A DNA stretch of 64,000 nucleotides from JACQQW01 sp964520655 (GTDB lineage: Bacteria; Omnitrophota; Gorgyraeia; Zapsychrales; Fredricksoniimonadaceae). The stretch spans positions 1 through 64,000 of the forward strand of contig CAZFNI010000011.1 of NCBI GenBank assembly GCA_964520655.1, in the 5' to 3' direction. The notes below the pieces were generated by a model. The model was not told where the DNA came from. It made no database searches and saw only the letters and a list, made by a program, of their open reading frames with translations. The translations under genes and the position numbers were made by a program. Of the stretch, positions 34,954-44,283 are shown in pieces. The stretch's first letter is position 1. The number at the start of each line of letters is the position of its first letter.

Positions 34954-36164
34954 AAACTGTGTGCGAACGCATCATCCATCATGTGTTTATGCCCCTGAAA
35001 TTGGGGCAAATGACGATGATATTGCCTGACGGCAGCAGCCGTGTTTATGGCCTTGAGCCAAACGGCATCACCGCGACCATTCACGTGAAGCGTCAGGATT
35101 TCTTTCGTAAGTGCGTATTGTTCGGTGATGTTGGTTTCGGGGAAAGTTATGTGCAGGGGGACTGGGATACGGATGATATCACCCAGGTCATCAAATGGAT
35201 GATCCATAATGTTGAACATCACCCGACGCTGATGGCCGATAATATCAAACGAACGCCGGTCAACTGGTTCCGCCTGTTCAACACCTGGGCGCATCAGCTG
35301 CGGGATAATACATTGCTTGGCAGCCGTAAGAATATTTCCGACCACTATGATCTGGGCAATGATTTCTTTAAAACGTTCCTTGATCCGACCATGGCGTATT
35401 CCAGCGCGTATTTTACCGATCCCAAACAAACGCTTTATGAGGGCCAAGTCGCCAAATTCGATGTCTGGTGCCGCAAGCTGCGTTTAAAGCCATCTGACCG
35501 TGTGCTGGAGATCGGCAGCGGCTGGGGAGGTTTTGCCCTGCATGCGGTTACGCATTACGGATGTCATGTCACCACCATCACGCTGTCTAAGGAACAATAT
35601 GAATATGTGAAGGCATTGGCATTGAAGCAGGGGGTAAAAGAGAAGATCGACGTGCAATTGGTCGATTACCGTCATGTGACCGGCCAATATGATAAGATCA
35701 TTTCGATCGAGATGATAGAGGCGGTCGGTGATAAGTTCCTGCCGGATTATTTCAGCCAGCTGCATCATTGCCTGAAAGCCGACGGACTGGTGGGGCTGCA
35801 GATGATCACCTCACCTGACCACCGTTATGAGAGTTTTCGGGACAATGTGGACTGGATACAAAAGCACATTTTCCCGGGCAGCCTTCTGCCCTCGATGAAA
35901 GCTGTTCATGAGGCTGCTTATGCGACAGGGAATTTGAACATCTTTGACCATGAGGACATCACGTTAAGCTATGCGCGGACGCTTCAGATGTGGCGTGAGG
36001 CGTTCAATGCGCATAGCTCGCAGGTGAAGGCCATGGGCTTTGATCAGACCTTCCTGCGGAAGTGGAATTATTATCTATCTTACTGCGAAGCGGCTTTCGC
36101 CATGAGGAACATATCGGTTGTCCAGACGGTATTGACCCGCCCCAACAATTATCAGCTTAAGTAA
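34950..36164 (+). CDS. cfa: Cyclopropane-fatty-acyl-phospholipid synthase
   Basis: A 404-residue SAM-dependent enzyme that adds a methylene bridge or methyl group to unsaturated acyl chains of phospholipids. Motifs: HYDLGNDFFKTFLDPTMAYSS, SAM site VLEIGSGWGGFALHA, SIEMIEAVGDKF, and the active-site region QMITSPDHRY. N-terminal residues 30-100 carry the lipid-binding domain. It is the last gene of the efflux-lipid operon. Confidence 0.92.
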   Translation: MKTVCERIIHHVFMPLKLGQMTMILPDGSSRVYGLEPNGITATIHVKRQDFFRKCVLFGDVGFGESYVQGDWDTDDITQVIKWMIHNVEHHPTLMADNIKRTPVNWFRLFNTWAHQLRDNTLLGSRKNISDHYDLGNDFFKTFLDPTMAYSSAYFTDPKQTLYEGQVAKFDVWCRKLRLKPSDRVLEIGSGWGGFALHAVTHYGCHVTTITLSKEQYEYVKALALKQGVKEKIDVQLVDYRHVTGQYDKIISIEMIEAVGDKFLPDYFSQLHHCLKADGLVGLQMITSPDHRYESFRDNVDWIQKHIFPGSLLPSMKAVHEAAYATGNLNIFDHEDITLSYARTLQMWREAFNAHSSQVKAMGFDQTFLRKWNYYLSYCEAAFAMRNISVVQTVLTRPNNYQLK

Positions 36165-36185
36165 ATTTAACAAACGTGATATAAT
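36157..36185 (+). promoter_or_regulatory. Promoter of the Cys/Gly-rich membrane peptide
   Basis: TTAAGT (36157-36162), 17 bases, TATAAT (36180-36185), followed by AAGGAGGG (36203-36210) and ATG 36215. The -10 box is perfect, the -35 box weak. Confidence 0.6.
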
Positions 36186-36214
36186 CCATTAACCAAAAAC
36201 CTAAGGAGGGTTGT

Positions 36215-36469
36215 ATGTCAGAAGAAAAGAAAGATCATCAGGATTCCTGCTGCAGTGGTGGTGAAGGTAAATCTGCCGGTGGATGTGGTTGCGGTGGCGG
36301 CTGCGGCATCAAGAAATTGCTGGTGGGTTTGATCATCGGCGCGTTCGTGTTCGCGGCTGGTATGTGGTATGCCAAAGCCAACTGCCATAAGTGCACCAGC
36401 GGCGGAGACATGGGCAAAATGTGCCCCATGGGCGGTAAGATGAGCATGGGTTCTGTGGAGGCTAAGTAA
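36215..36469 (+). CDS. Cys/Gly-rich single-span membrane peptide
   Basis: An 84-residue protein. The N-terminal part is rich in Cys and Gly (DSCCSGGEGK, GGCGCGGGCG), one transmembrane helix follows (about residues 33-51), then a short Cys/Met-rich tail (CHKCTSGGDMGKMCPMGGKM). Such residues suggest soft metal binding, but no known family is recognised. The ribosome site is very strong and the promoter good, so expression may be high. It lies tail to tail with a metal exporter. Confidence 0.75.
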   Translation: MSEEKKDHQDSCCSGGEGKSAGGCGCGGGCGIKKLLVGLIIGAFVFAAGMWYAKANCHKCTSGGDMGKMCPMGGKMSMGSVEAK

Positions 36470-37330
36470 TTATTTGGGTTCGATGTGGACGACAATGTCC
36501 GCTAAAGGCAGAGGAGAAGCGATGAGCTTGTCTTTAACCTTGTGGCCCAATTCGTGTGAACGTATCACGGTCATCTGCCCGTCGACTTCGACGTGCAGTT
36601 CGACAAAATAGTGGGTGCCGCTTTTGCGCACCCGGCATTTCTCAATGCCCTTGACCCCGTCAACCGCCAGGGCCATCAACCGGATGGCGCTGGTGATGGT
36701 GGGGTCAGGGGCCGCATCCATGATCTCCTGCACAGCCATATTAAGCAAAGTCAATCCGTTAAACCCGATCACAAAACTAGCCACCAGCGCTGCCCAATTG
36801 TCTGCTCCCTGGAATCTTGGGCCCCCGTAAACAGATAGTGAAATGCCAATAAACGCAGCGACAGATGTGATCGCATCCGAGCGGTGATGCCAGGCATCCA
36901 CTTGCACGGATAAACTGTGCGCCTTCTTGCCTAAGTTGATCAGACGCTGGAAGAGGAATTCCTTGATAAAGATGACACCGACCAAGATAAACAGCGTGAA
37001 AGCTGCCGGATGCTGGGAAGGATTCTGGATCTCCCTGATCGATTGAACGCCAATGAAAACTGCCGCTCCAAGCAAAGCAAAAGCTACGATCATGGCAGCC
37101 AGCGACTCGGCTTTCCCATGCCCGAAGGGATGGTCTTTATCAGGCGGCTTGGAGCCGATCTTCAGTCCGCTTAAGACGACAAGGGAGGAAAAGATATCCA
37201 GCGTAGACTCAATGCCGTCAGCGATCAGGGCATAAGTGTGTCCAATGATGCCGGCGGTGATCTTGACTAACGCCAGGGTGAGATTGGCTAGAAGGCCGAT
37301 GATAACCCCGCGCGCACTTTGGTTTGACAT
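36470..37330 (-). CDS. Cation diffusion facilitator family metal exporter
   Basis: A 286-residue CDF transporter exporting divalent metals such as Zn, Fe or Mn by proton exchange. LIADGIESTLDIFSSLVVL (helix II) and VDAWHHRSDAITSVAAFIG (helix V) hold the metal-site residues; HPFGHGKAESLA is the family loop. The C-terminal cytoplasmic domain includes HYFVELHVEVDG. Helix II has Asp and Asp at the metal positions, so the exact metal is uncertain. The promoter puts the -10 box six bases before the ATG. Confidence 0.92.
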   Translation of the reverse strand: MSNQSARGVIIGLLANLTLALVKITAGIIGHTYALIADGIESTLDIFSSLVVLSGLKIGSKPPDKDHPFGHGKAESLAAMIVAFALLGAAVFIGVQSIREIQNPSQHPAAFTLFILVGVIFIKEFLFQRLINLGKKAHSLSVQVDAWHHRSDAITSVAAFIGISLSVYGGPRFQGADNWAALVASFVIGFNGLTLLNMAVQEIMDAAPDPTITSAIRLMALAVDGVKGIEKCRVRKSGTHYFVELHVEVDGQMTVIRSHELGHKVKDKLIASPLPLADIVVHIEPK

Positions 37331-37351
37331 AAACCGATTCTACCCTATAAT
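37324..37351 (+). promoter_or_regulatory. slyD promoter
   Basis: TTGACA (37324-37329), 16 bases, TATAAT (37346-37351). The -35 box lies over the start codon of the divergent CDF gene. The leader of about 37 bases ends with GCAGGGT before ATG 37395. Confidence 0.75.
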
Positions 37352-37364
37352 AAAAATTCTTCAA
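37337..37364 (-). promoter_or_regulatory. Leaderless promoter of the CDF exporter
   Basis: On the minus strand: TTGAAG (37364-37359), 16 bases, TAGAAT (37342-37337), six bases, ATG (37330-37328). It overlaps the divergent slyD promoter. Confidence 0.7.
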
Positions 37365-37394
37365 ACAGCCAATTTAAAAAAGAAAGCAGGGTCT

Positions 37395-37862
37395 ATGTCG
37401 CATGTGATCTCTTTTCATTACCGTTTAACTGACAAGTCAGGCAAACAGCTGGATGTCTCCCAGGACGGGCATCCGTTGATATTTCTTTCTGGTTCCGGCC
37501 AGATCATCCCCGGTTTGGAATCTGTTCTGGTGGCGATGGAAGTCTCCCAGAAAAAGACAGTGACCGTTCTGGCCAAAGATGCTTACGGCGAATACAATGA
37601 TCAATTGATCTTTAAGGTAAAGCGTTCCCAGCTTCCCAAGCCGGACTTAGCTATTGGTGATATGTTCGAAGCTGGCGGCGGCGACCAATACATGCCTGTC
37701 GGTGTCACCGCGATCGACGGGGATGATGTCACCTTAAACGGCAACCATCCTCTGGCAGGTCAGGATCTGACCTTTGAAGTTTCGATCGTCAGTAAACGTC
37801 CGGCCACGGCTGAGGAGATCTCTCACGGCCATCCGCATGGTACCGGCGGCTGCCATCATTAA
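37395..37862 (+). CDS. slyD: SlyD-type FKBP peptidyl-prolyl isomerase
   Basis: A 155-residue FKBP with an inserted chaperone flap. Core: MSHVISFHYRLTDKSGKQLDV, PLIFLSGSGQIIPGLESVL, KKTVTVLAKDAYGEYND, then the IF domain and NHPLAGQDLTFEVSIV. The His-rich end (SHGHPHGTGGCHH) fits the metal-binding tail of SlyD, which delivers nickel in E. coli. Divergence from a metal exporter and proximity to a Cys-rich peptide suggest a small metal-handling locus. The start at 37395 matches homologs and follows the promoter. Confidence 0.92.
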   Translation: MSHVISFHYRLTDKSGKQLDVSQDGHPLIFLSGSGQIIPGLESVLVAMEVSQKKTVTVLAKDAYGEYNDQLIFKVKRSQLPKPDLAIGDMFEAGGGDQYMPVGVTAIDGDDVTLNGNHPLAGQDLTFEVSIVSKRPATAEEISHGHPHGTGGCHH

Positions 37863-37876
37863 TACGCAGGTTTAAC

Positions 37877-39013
37877 ATGAAGCGCTGGCTTCACTATGCC
37901 GTTTTAGGTTTGTGTGCCTGGTATATCATCCTCATTGGCGTGCATTTCTTTAACCAGCGCCCATTATGGAACGACGAGGAATGCGTCCTGCGCAATATCA
38001 CGCAGTTAAGTCCTCGCGATTTGTTTAGCCGGACGCTTCTTTCTGACCAGGCTTTCCCTCGATCCTATCTGTGCATCATCCAGCAGTTTTCCCAGCATTG
38101 GGACTATTCCCGCCTATCCCTTCGGCTGTTCCCGTTTTTGGCCATGCTGTGCGCGTTTATGGTGTGGTTGCGCATAGGGTTTCTATCCTGGACGTTGCCG
38201 GTAGACCGCTTGAATTTTATCCTCTGCTGGACGGCTTCCGTCCCCTTGATCTATTACGCCGCGGAATTAAAACAATATTCCATGGATGTGCTGGCTGCAT
38301 CTGTGCTGGTCTACCTCTTAATGAAGATATCCACAAGGCATCTATCAGCGTCGTGGTTATACCTGTTCCCATTGTTTGGTTTGTTTAGTTATGTGTCATT
38401 GTTCTTAGCGTTTGTTCCGTTGTGCGTCATGCGCTTGAAGAAACAAGTGCTGCTGACGTACCTTGGTGTTTGTGTGGCTGTCATGGGCGGCGTCTGGCTG
38501 CTGGATGTGCGCCACAGCGCCACAGGACTGCTAGAGATCTATTGGCATGATTATTTCATCTCCTTTGCGTCGCTGTTAGAGTTCTTCAAAACTTTCGGAG
38601 AGGGGATCAATAATCTGATCTCGCGTTGGTTCGTTGAGATCCCAAAATCCTATAGAGCGATGGCCCGCGTGTTCGGTGCGATCGGGTTGGCGTATGTAGT
38701 GTGGGAGGGGATCAAAGACTTTAGGAACAGAACATCTGTCAGTGTGGCTAAGATCGCTTTGATCATTATGCTTGAACTGATTATTCTGGGAGCCCTCCGT
38801 AAATTCCCTTTTACCGTTCCACGCATGTCCTTATTCTTTGCCCCCATGCTCATGTTTGGCATCGTAGAGGCGCTCGCTTGGGCGCGTCAACGTTCGCTGC
38901 TGCTGTATCGGCCTTTACAAGCTGCGCTGTGGCTGTATTTAGGGTTTATGTCTTTGGGGATAACGCTCGTTGTTTTTCACGGGGACCTCGGCGCCCAAAG
39001 TAGGATCTGGTAA
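37877..39013 (+). CDS. GT39-like polytopic membrane protein
   Basis: A 378-residue protein with about nine or ten transmembrane helices. The first loop has RPLWNDEECVLRNI, an acidic motif like the catalytic Asp/Glu of lipid-dependent GT-C (PMT/ArnT-like) glycosyltransferases, and a later AELKQYSMDVLAAS is typical of this group. It probably transfers a sugar from a lipid carrier on the outer face of the membrane; donor and acceptor are unknown. Confidence 0.7.
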   Translation: MKRWLHYAVLGLCAWYIILIGVHFFNQRPLWNDEECVLRNITQLSPRDLFSRTLLSDQAFPRSYLCIIQQFSQHWDYSRLSLRLFPFLAMLCAFMVWLRIGFLSWTLPVDRLNFILCWTASVPLIYYAAELKQYSMDVLAASVLVYLLMKISTRHLSASWLYLFPLFGLFSYVSLFLAFVPLCVMRLKKQVLLTYLGVCVAVMGGVWLLDVRHSATGLLEIYWHDYFISFASLLEFFKTFGEGINNLISRWFVEIPKSYRAMARVFGAIGLAYVVWEGIKDFRNRTSVSVAKIALIIMLELIILGALRKFPFTVPRMSLFFAPMLMFGIVEALAWARQRSLLLYRPLQAALWLYLGFMSLGITLVVFHGDLGAQSRIW

Positions 39014-39022
39014 AGCATTACT

Positions 39023-40672
39023 TTATTTTAAATACCGCTGGGCAAATTTGATGCATTCCTTGATGTCCCAGTGGAAATGGTCTTCCCCAAGCAGTGTGAT
39101 GATGCCCGCGTCTTTTAGGGCGTGCAGGGGTTGGGAATGTAGTCCCGAGAACAACACTTCCATATTATTCTTCTTGGCTTTGTGCAGAAGCTCTTCTATT
39201 GTGCTGATCCCCGTGGCATCGATCGCCGGGACAAAACGCACACGTAAGATCAGAACTTTAGGCGGGTGTTTCAGTTGCAGGATCGTGTCTTTGAACTTAT
39301 CCGCGGCGCCGAAAAAGAACGGACCGTTTATCTCAAAGATCTCGATCCCTAAGGGGATCTCTTCGCGGGGGACACCATCGGGATCCAGAATGTTCTTGTC
39401 GTTGGACAGCGAATTGATCGTTGTCACCTCGATCATGCGGCGCATGAACATGAAGGCGGCTAAAATGACGCCGACTTCGATCGCGACCGTCAGGTCTACT
39501 AAGACCGTCAACAGGAAGGTGCATAAGAGCACCAATACGTCGCTTTTAGGGCCTTTGAATAGTTTGATGAATAAATGCATTTCGCTCATGTTATAGGCCA
39601 CAACGATCAAAATTCCGGCTAAGGTGGCCATGGGGATCAGCGCTGCCCATTTCCCGAAAAAGATGAAGATCAACAGGATGGTGACGGCATGAACGATCCC
39701 AGCAATGGGGGAACGTCCTCCGTTCTTTATGTTGGTAGCTGTCCGGGCGATGGCGCCTGTTGCCGGGATCCCGTTGAAAAGAGGGGATACCAGGTTGGCG
39801 ATACCCTGGGCGATGAGTTCCATGTTGGAGCGGTGCCGTCCGCCTGTCATCCCGTCCGCGACGACCGCTGAGAGCAAGGATTCAATACCGGCCAAGAGAG
39901 CGATCGTCATGGCCGGGTGGGACATCTTGATGAGGATATTCATGGTGATTTGGGGAAAATGCGGCGCGGGAAAATGATTTGGCACCGTTCCGAAACGGGA
40001 GCCGATGGTATCAACCGGCACATGCAGCAAGGTAACAAGCGTGGTGGTGACGACGATCGCGATCAACGGACCCGGCAGGAGGTCAGTGATCTTGCGCCAA
40101 TACACAACAATGACGATGGTCAAAAGCCCGATAAACAGGGATTGGGAGTCAATAGTCGGGATCTTATGAGCGAACACGATCCACTTTTGGATAAAGTGTT
40201 CCGGCATATAGGTCAAGTGCAACCCCAAGAAATCTTTCATCTGGGTGGTAAAAATGATCAAGGCGATGCCGCTGGTAAAACCCACGGTCACCGGGTAAGG
40301 TATGTATTTGATCACATCGCCCATGCGCAGCACCCCAAGCAAAATGAGCATAGCCCCGGCCATCAGTGTTGCGACGGCCAGTCCTTCATAGCCGTACTGG
40401 TTGACGATCCCTAAAATAATAACAATGAAGGCGCCGGTAGGGCCGCCGATCTGGACGCGGCTGCCGCTAAAGGCTGAGATCAAAAAACCGGCCACGACCG
40501 CCGTGATCAGCCCCTGTTCGGGTTTGACCCCGGAGGCAATGGCAAATGCGATCGATAAAGGCAGGGCCACGATCCCCACAATGATGCCGGCTAAGGCATC
40601 GTCTTTGAATTTCTTGAGGGAATAACCTTCCTTTAGAACACTGATCAGTTTTGGTTCAAATGAGGCGTCCAT
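39023..40672 (-). CDS. SulP-family anion transporter with STAS domain
   Basis: A 549-residue transporter. The membrane part (about residues 20-420) starts DALAGIIVGIVALPLSIAFA and has the SulP pattern of 14 half-crossed helices, including GPTGAFIVI and PATGAIARTA. The cytoplasmic STAS domain (about 435-549) contains RFVPAIDATGISTIEELL. Substrate may be sulfate, bicarbonate or a dicarboxylate; sequence alone does not say. It runs convergent with the GT39-like gene, nine bases apart. Confidence 0.9.
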   Translation of the reverse strand: MDASFEPKLISVLKEGYSLKKFKDDALAGIIVGIVALPLSIAFAIASGVKPEQGLITAVVAGFLISAFSGSRVQIGGPTGAFIVIILGIVNQYGYEGLAVATLMAGAMLILLGVLRMGDVIKYIPYPVTVGFTSGIALIIFTTQMKDFLGLHLTYMPEHFIQKWIVFAHKIPTIDSQSLFIGLLTIVIVVYWRKITDLLPGPLIAIVVTTTLVTLLHVPVDTIGSRFGTVPNHFPAPHFPQITMNILIKMSHPAMTIALLAGIESLLSAVVADGMTGGRHRSNMELIAQGIANLVSPLFNGIPATGAIARTATNIKNGGRSPIAGIVHAVTILLIFIFFGKWAALIPMATLAGILIVVAYNMSEMHLFIKLFKGPKSDVLVLLCTFLLTVLVDLTVAIEVGVILAAFMFMRRMIEVTTINSLSNDKNILDPDGVPREEIPLGIEIFEINGPFFFGAADKFKDTILQLKHPPKVLILRVRFVPAIDATGISTIEELLHKAKKNNMEVLFSGLHSQPLHALKDAGIITLLGEDHFHWDIKECIKFAQRYLK

Positions 40673-40779
40673 GAGGTTCGATCTTTCATAACTGGCTTTA
40701 AATCAATATTTTATGCTATACTTAAATGGTATTAAAGCGTTATCTTTATTATAAATTATTATTATACAAAGTCCTTCAT

Positions 40780-42315
40780 ATGCGTGCCGGTGTTATTGAT
40801 ATAGGGTCATCGACTATCAAGCTGTTGATCGGAGAACGTCACCGTGACGATATCCGCATCATTGAATCCCTTAAAAACAGCGTCCCCCTTGGCCAATACG
40901 CTTTCCTTAAAGGCCGTATCCCCCAAAGCATCATCAATCAGACAGTCGCAGTTCTTCAAAAATACAAAGACACATTGAAAGAATATGATGTGACGGACAT
41001 AAGCGTGACAGCAACGACCGCGGTCCGCGAAGCGCGCAACAGGGACATTTTCCTGGATACAGTGCTGCGTAAGACCGGGTTTAAGATCGAAGTGTTGAAT
41101 GCTGGTGATGTGGTCTACTACATCGATTATTTTCTTTCCCATAAATTAAAGAAAACATATCCGGTGCATGAAAAGAACCTGCTGATCTCGGAACTGGGGG
41201 CGGGGAGCTTGGACATTTCGGTGATGCAGAAAGGGTTAACGCTTTTTAACATAGGTTTTCCAATCGGGACGTTGCGTTTGTCCCAGTTCATGGCCACGCT
41301 CGATGGATCCCTGCAGGAAGTGCACGAGGCGACCGAGGAGTATATCGAGAATGAGGTCCTGTTCATCAAGAAATCCAACCCTGCGCTTGCCATTGATGAT
41401 GTGATTCTGATCGACGACAATTATTCGGTATTCATCCAAAGTATCCTGCCTAATAAGCGCAGGGATTCTGATTTTTATAAATTCAAGGCCTCAGAGGCGC
41501 AGGAACTGCTCAACCGCCTGCGTTTAATGAATCCAGAGGAGATCGCCAATACGTACCAGGTCCCAGCAGACATTGCCCAGACGATCGTCGGATTTACGAT
41601 CATCTTGAACACGCTGTTTAAGTTAAATAAGCAAGAGCATGTCTATATCCTGGAGGCTTCTTTATCGGAAGCGATCCTGGCGAATATGTTCTTTAAGTTC
41701 GACACGTCCGACACGGATAATAGATTAAGCCAGCTGACTTCCGTTGCGCATTTTTTGTGCCATAAATGGGGGATGGACTTAGACCATTTAAAGCAGGTGG
41801 CACAGGTCGCAGAACAGTTATTCGACGCGTTCAAAGGGAATCTAGGGGTTGAGGACAAGCACAAAACATATTTATTGCTGGCGGCGTATCTGCATGACCT
41901 GGGGATGTTCATTAATAACCGTTCCCACCACAAGCACAGCGAATATGTCATTAGCTCGCTGAACCTGTTCCGTCTGACGGAGACCGAGATCAATATTATC
42001 GCCTGCGTCGCCAGGTATCACCGCCGGTCAGCGCCGTTGAAATCACATATTTTGTATAATTCTTTATCATCCGACGAGCAGATCCTAGTGCAGAAATTAT
42101 GCGCGCTCTTGCGCATCGCCAATTCATTGGACCGTTCTCATAAACAAAAGGTCAAGAAACTTCAGGTCAAGTTCAGCCCGAATGGGGACGCGACGCTTTT
42201 GGTCTATACCCATGCGAATTTTTTGCTGGAAAAAGAGAATTTTTTGGAGAAAAAAGAATTATTCGAGGAGCTTACAGGGAATAAATTGACCCTAAGCATT
42301 AAAGGCGAGCAGTGA
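40780..42315 (+). CDS. ppx: Exopolyphosphatase with HD domain (Ppx/GppA)
   Basis: A 511-residue enzyme of the Ppx/GppA family, hydrolysing polyphosphate ends or pppGpp. The N-terminal ASKHA domain begins RAGVIDIGSSTIKLLIGE, and the phosphate-binding loop is SELGAGSLDISVM. The C-terminal HD domain has AAYLHDLGMF (about residues 365-385). The start at ATG 40780 matches homologs; the upstream codons are AT-rich and poorly coding. It lies one base before ppk, so synthesis and breakdown of polyphosphate are co-transcribed. Confidence 0.9.
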   Translation: MRAGVIDIGSSTIKLLIGERHRDDIRIIESLKNSVPLGQYAFLKGRIPQSIINQTVAVLQKYKDTLKEYDVTDISVTATTAVREARNRDIFLDTVLRKTGFKIEVLNAGDVVYYIDYFLSHKLKKTYPVHEKNLLISELGAGSLDISVMQKGLTLFNIGFPIGTLRLSQFMATLDGSLQEVHEATEEYIENEVLFIKKSNPALAIDDVILIDDNYSVFIQSILPNKRRDSDFYKFKASEAQELLNRLRLMNPEEIANTYQVPADIAQTIVGFTIILNTLFKLNKQEHVYILEASLSEAILANMFFKFDTSDTDNRLSQLTSVAHFLCHKWGMDLDHLKQVAQVAEQLFDAFKGNLGVEDKHKTYLLLAAYLHDLGMFINNRSHHKHSEYVISSLNLFRLTETEINIIACVARYHRRSAPLKSHILYNSLSSDEQILVQKLCALLRIANSLDRSHKQKVKKLQVKFSPNGDATLLVYTHANFLLEKENFLEKKELFEELTGNKLTLSIKGEQ

Positions 42316-42316
42316 T

Positions 42317-44278
42317 ATGGAACTAAAAGATAAATTCATCCACAGGGATCTAAGCTGGCTGGAATTCAACGGCCGGGTGCTGGCAGAAGCAGCTGATGAA
42401 CGCAACCCGCTGATCGAGCGTTTGAAATTCATGGCGATATTCACAAGCAACTTAGATGAATTCTTCATGGTGCGTGTCTCCGGCGCCCAGAAATTGCTGG
42501 GGTCCGGGTATAACCGCAAGGACCAGTTCGGGCTTTATCCCCAGGAACTGGTGGCCGCGCTGGATGAATTGATCGAAAAATATATTTACAAATATTACAC
42601 TCTTTATACCACCTCCTTTAAAGGGGCCCTGGAAGACAAAAAGATCTTTATCAGGGATATGGATGGGTTGACGCCGGCTCAGAAGAAATATGCCAAACGT
42701 TATTTTGACACGACGCTTTTCCCCATCATTACCCCGATGGCGGTCGACCAGGGGCATCCGTTCCCTGTTTTGCCGTCTAAGACCATTGCCTTTGCGGTGA
42801 GCATTGAGCGCGGCGGTCAGCATCACATGGCCATTTTGCCTCTTCCCAAATCCGTGCCCCGTTTATTGCGTGTTCCGGCGGAGTCGGATGAGAGCTGCTT
42901 TGTGCTCATTGAAACATTGATCAAGGATAATATTGAAGAATTCTTCAAGGGGTACAAAATATTGGGGGCCTGTCTGTTTCGTGTGCTGCGGGACAGCGAA
43001 TTGTCTTTCGACGAGGAATACGCGCCAAATTTGCTGAAAGCCATGGAAAAAGAATTAAAGAAACGCCCCATGGCCAAGGTCGTCCATTTACAGATGCAGG
43101 AAGATCCCGGCGTGGATCTATTGGAGACGCTAAGCGCGGGAATCGACTTTCCCAAAGATAAGGTCAGTGTCATTGAAAGCGATCTCGACCTGTCGTTCTT
43201 GTGGGAGATCGTGGCCGCGGTCGACCGACCTGATCTGCGTTTTACGTCCTTTGAGTCCGCGAAGATCCCTTATGAAAATATTTTTGATAAGATCAAAGAA
43301 GAAGATTTTATCATTCATTTGCCGTATCAATCGTTCTTCCCGACGGTTGATCTGATCGCCAGCGCTGCCAAGGACCCGGATGTCCTGGCCATCAAGATGA
43401 CCTTGTACCGCACGGGCGAGGATTCCGCGATCATCAAAGCGTTAATGGAAGCGGCCAAGGCGCGCAAGCAAGTCACGGTGGTCGTTGAGATCAAAGCCAG
43501 GTTTGAAGAGGAGAAAAATATCCAGTGGTCAAGGGACCTGGAAGCTGCCGGGTGCCACGTCATTTACGGCATCGCGGGGTTGAAGATCCATTCCAAGATG
43601 ACCATGATCGTACGCCGGGAAGAAGGGCGCATCCGCCGTTATGTTCATTTGTCGACGGGGAATTATAATGAAAAGACGGCCCGCATCTACACGGACATTG
43701 GTTATTTTACCGGCAATGATGATTTTGCCCGTGATATCGCGGATGTATTTAACGTCATCACCGGCTATTCCATGCCGCAGCCTAGAAAACGCGTCATTTC
43801 ATCGCCACATGACCTGCGTAAATATTTTGTTGATCTGATCGACAAAGAGATCAAGGCGCAGGCCGAACATAAGAACGGGGCGATCGTCGCCAAGATGAAT
43901 TCCCTCGAAGACCCGCAGATCATAGAAAAGCTCTATGAAGCAAGTCAGGCCGGCGTTAAGATAAAGCTGATCGTGCGTGGGATCTGTGCATTGGTGCCGG
44001 GAGTGGCGGGTTTAAGCGAGAATATTAAGGTTAAAAGCGTGGTGGGCCGGTTCCTGGAGCATTCCCGCGTCTATGTGTTCCATAATAACGGCGACCCCAG
44101 GGTCTTTTTATCGTCGGCAGACTGGATGACGCGCAATTTCGATCGCCGCATTGAGCTGTTGTTCGAGATCACCAAGCTTGAGATCAAGAGCCATATACAG
44201 TTTGTCATGGAGAACACCTGGAAAGATTCGGATCATTTCAACGTACAGGAATATTTCATCAACCATTATACGAAATAA
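42317..44278 (+). CDS. ppk: Polyphosphate kinase 1
   Basis: A 653-residue kinase that makes polyphosphate from ATP. N-terminal motif HRDLSWLEFNGRVLAEA; the catalytic phospho-histidine region is GLKIHSKMTMIVRREEG (about residue 420), and a second conserved His is in GRFLEHSRVYVFHN. Other motifs: STGNYNEKTARIYTD and SADWMTRNFDRR. It is a little shorter than E. coli Ppk but has all domains. It follows ppx in an operon and precedes a sugar kinase. Confidence 0.97.
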   Translation: MELKDKFIHRDLSWLEFNGRVLAEAADERNPLIERLKFMAIFTSNLDEFFMVRVSGAQKLLGSGYNRKDQFGLYPQELVAALDELIEKYIYKYYTLYTTSFKGALEDKKIFIRDMDGLTPAQKKYAKRYFDTTLFPIITPMAVDQGHPFPVLPSKTIAFAVSIERGGQHHMAILPLPKSVPRLLRVPAESDESCFVLIETLIKDNIEEFFKGYKILGACLFRVLRDSELSFDEEYAPNLLKAMEKELKKRPMAKVVHLQMQEDPGVDLLETLSAGIDFPKDKVSVIESDLDLSFLWEIVAAVDRPDLRFTSFESAKIPYENIFDKIKEEDFIIHLPYQSFFPTVDLIASAAKDPDVLAIKMTLYRTGEDSAIIKALMEAAKARKQVTVVVEIKARFEEEKNIQWSRDLEAAGCHVIYGIAGLKIHSKMTMIVRREEGRIRRYVHLSTGNYNEKTARIYTDIGYFTGNDDFARDIADVFNVITGYSMPQPRKRVISSPHDLRKYFVDLIDKEIKAQAEHKNGAIVAKMNSLEDPQIIEKLYEASQAGVKIKLIVRGICALVPGVAGLSENIKVKSVVGRFLEHSRVYVFHNNGDPRVFLSSADWMTRNFDRRIELLFEITKLEIKSHIQFVMENTWKDSDHFNVQEYFINHYTK

Positions 44279-44283
44279 ATATT

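Noticed and set aside
34887..35447. 186-codon minus-strand frame
   Set aside because: It is antisense to cfa, with no ribosome site or recognisable domain.
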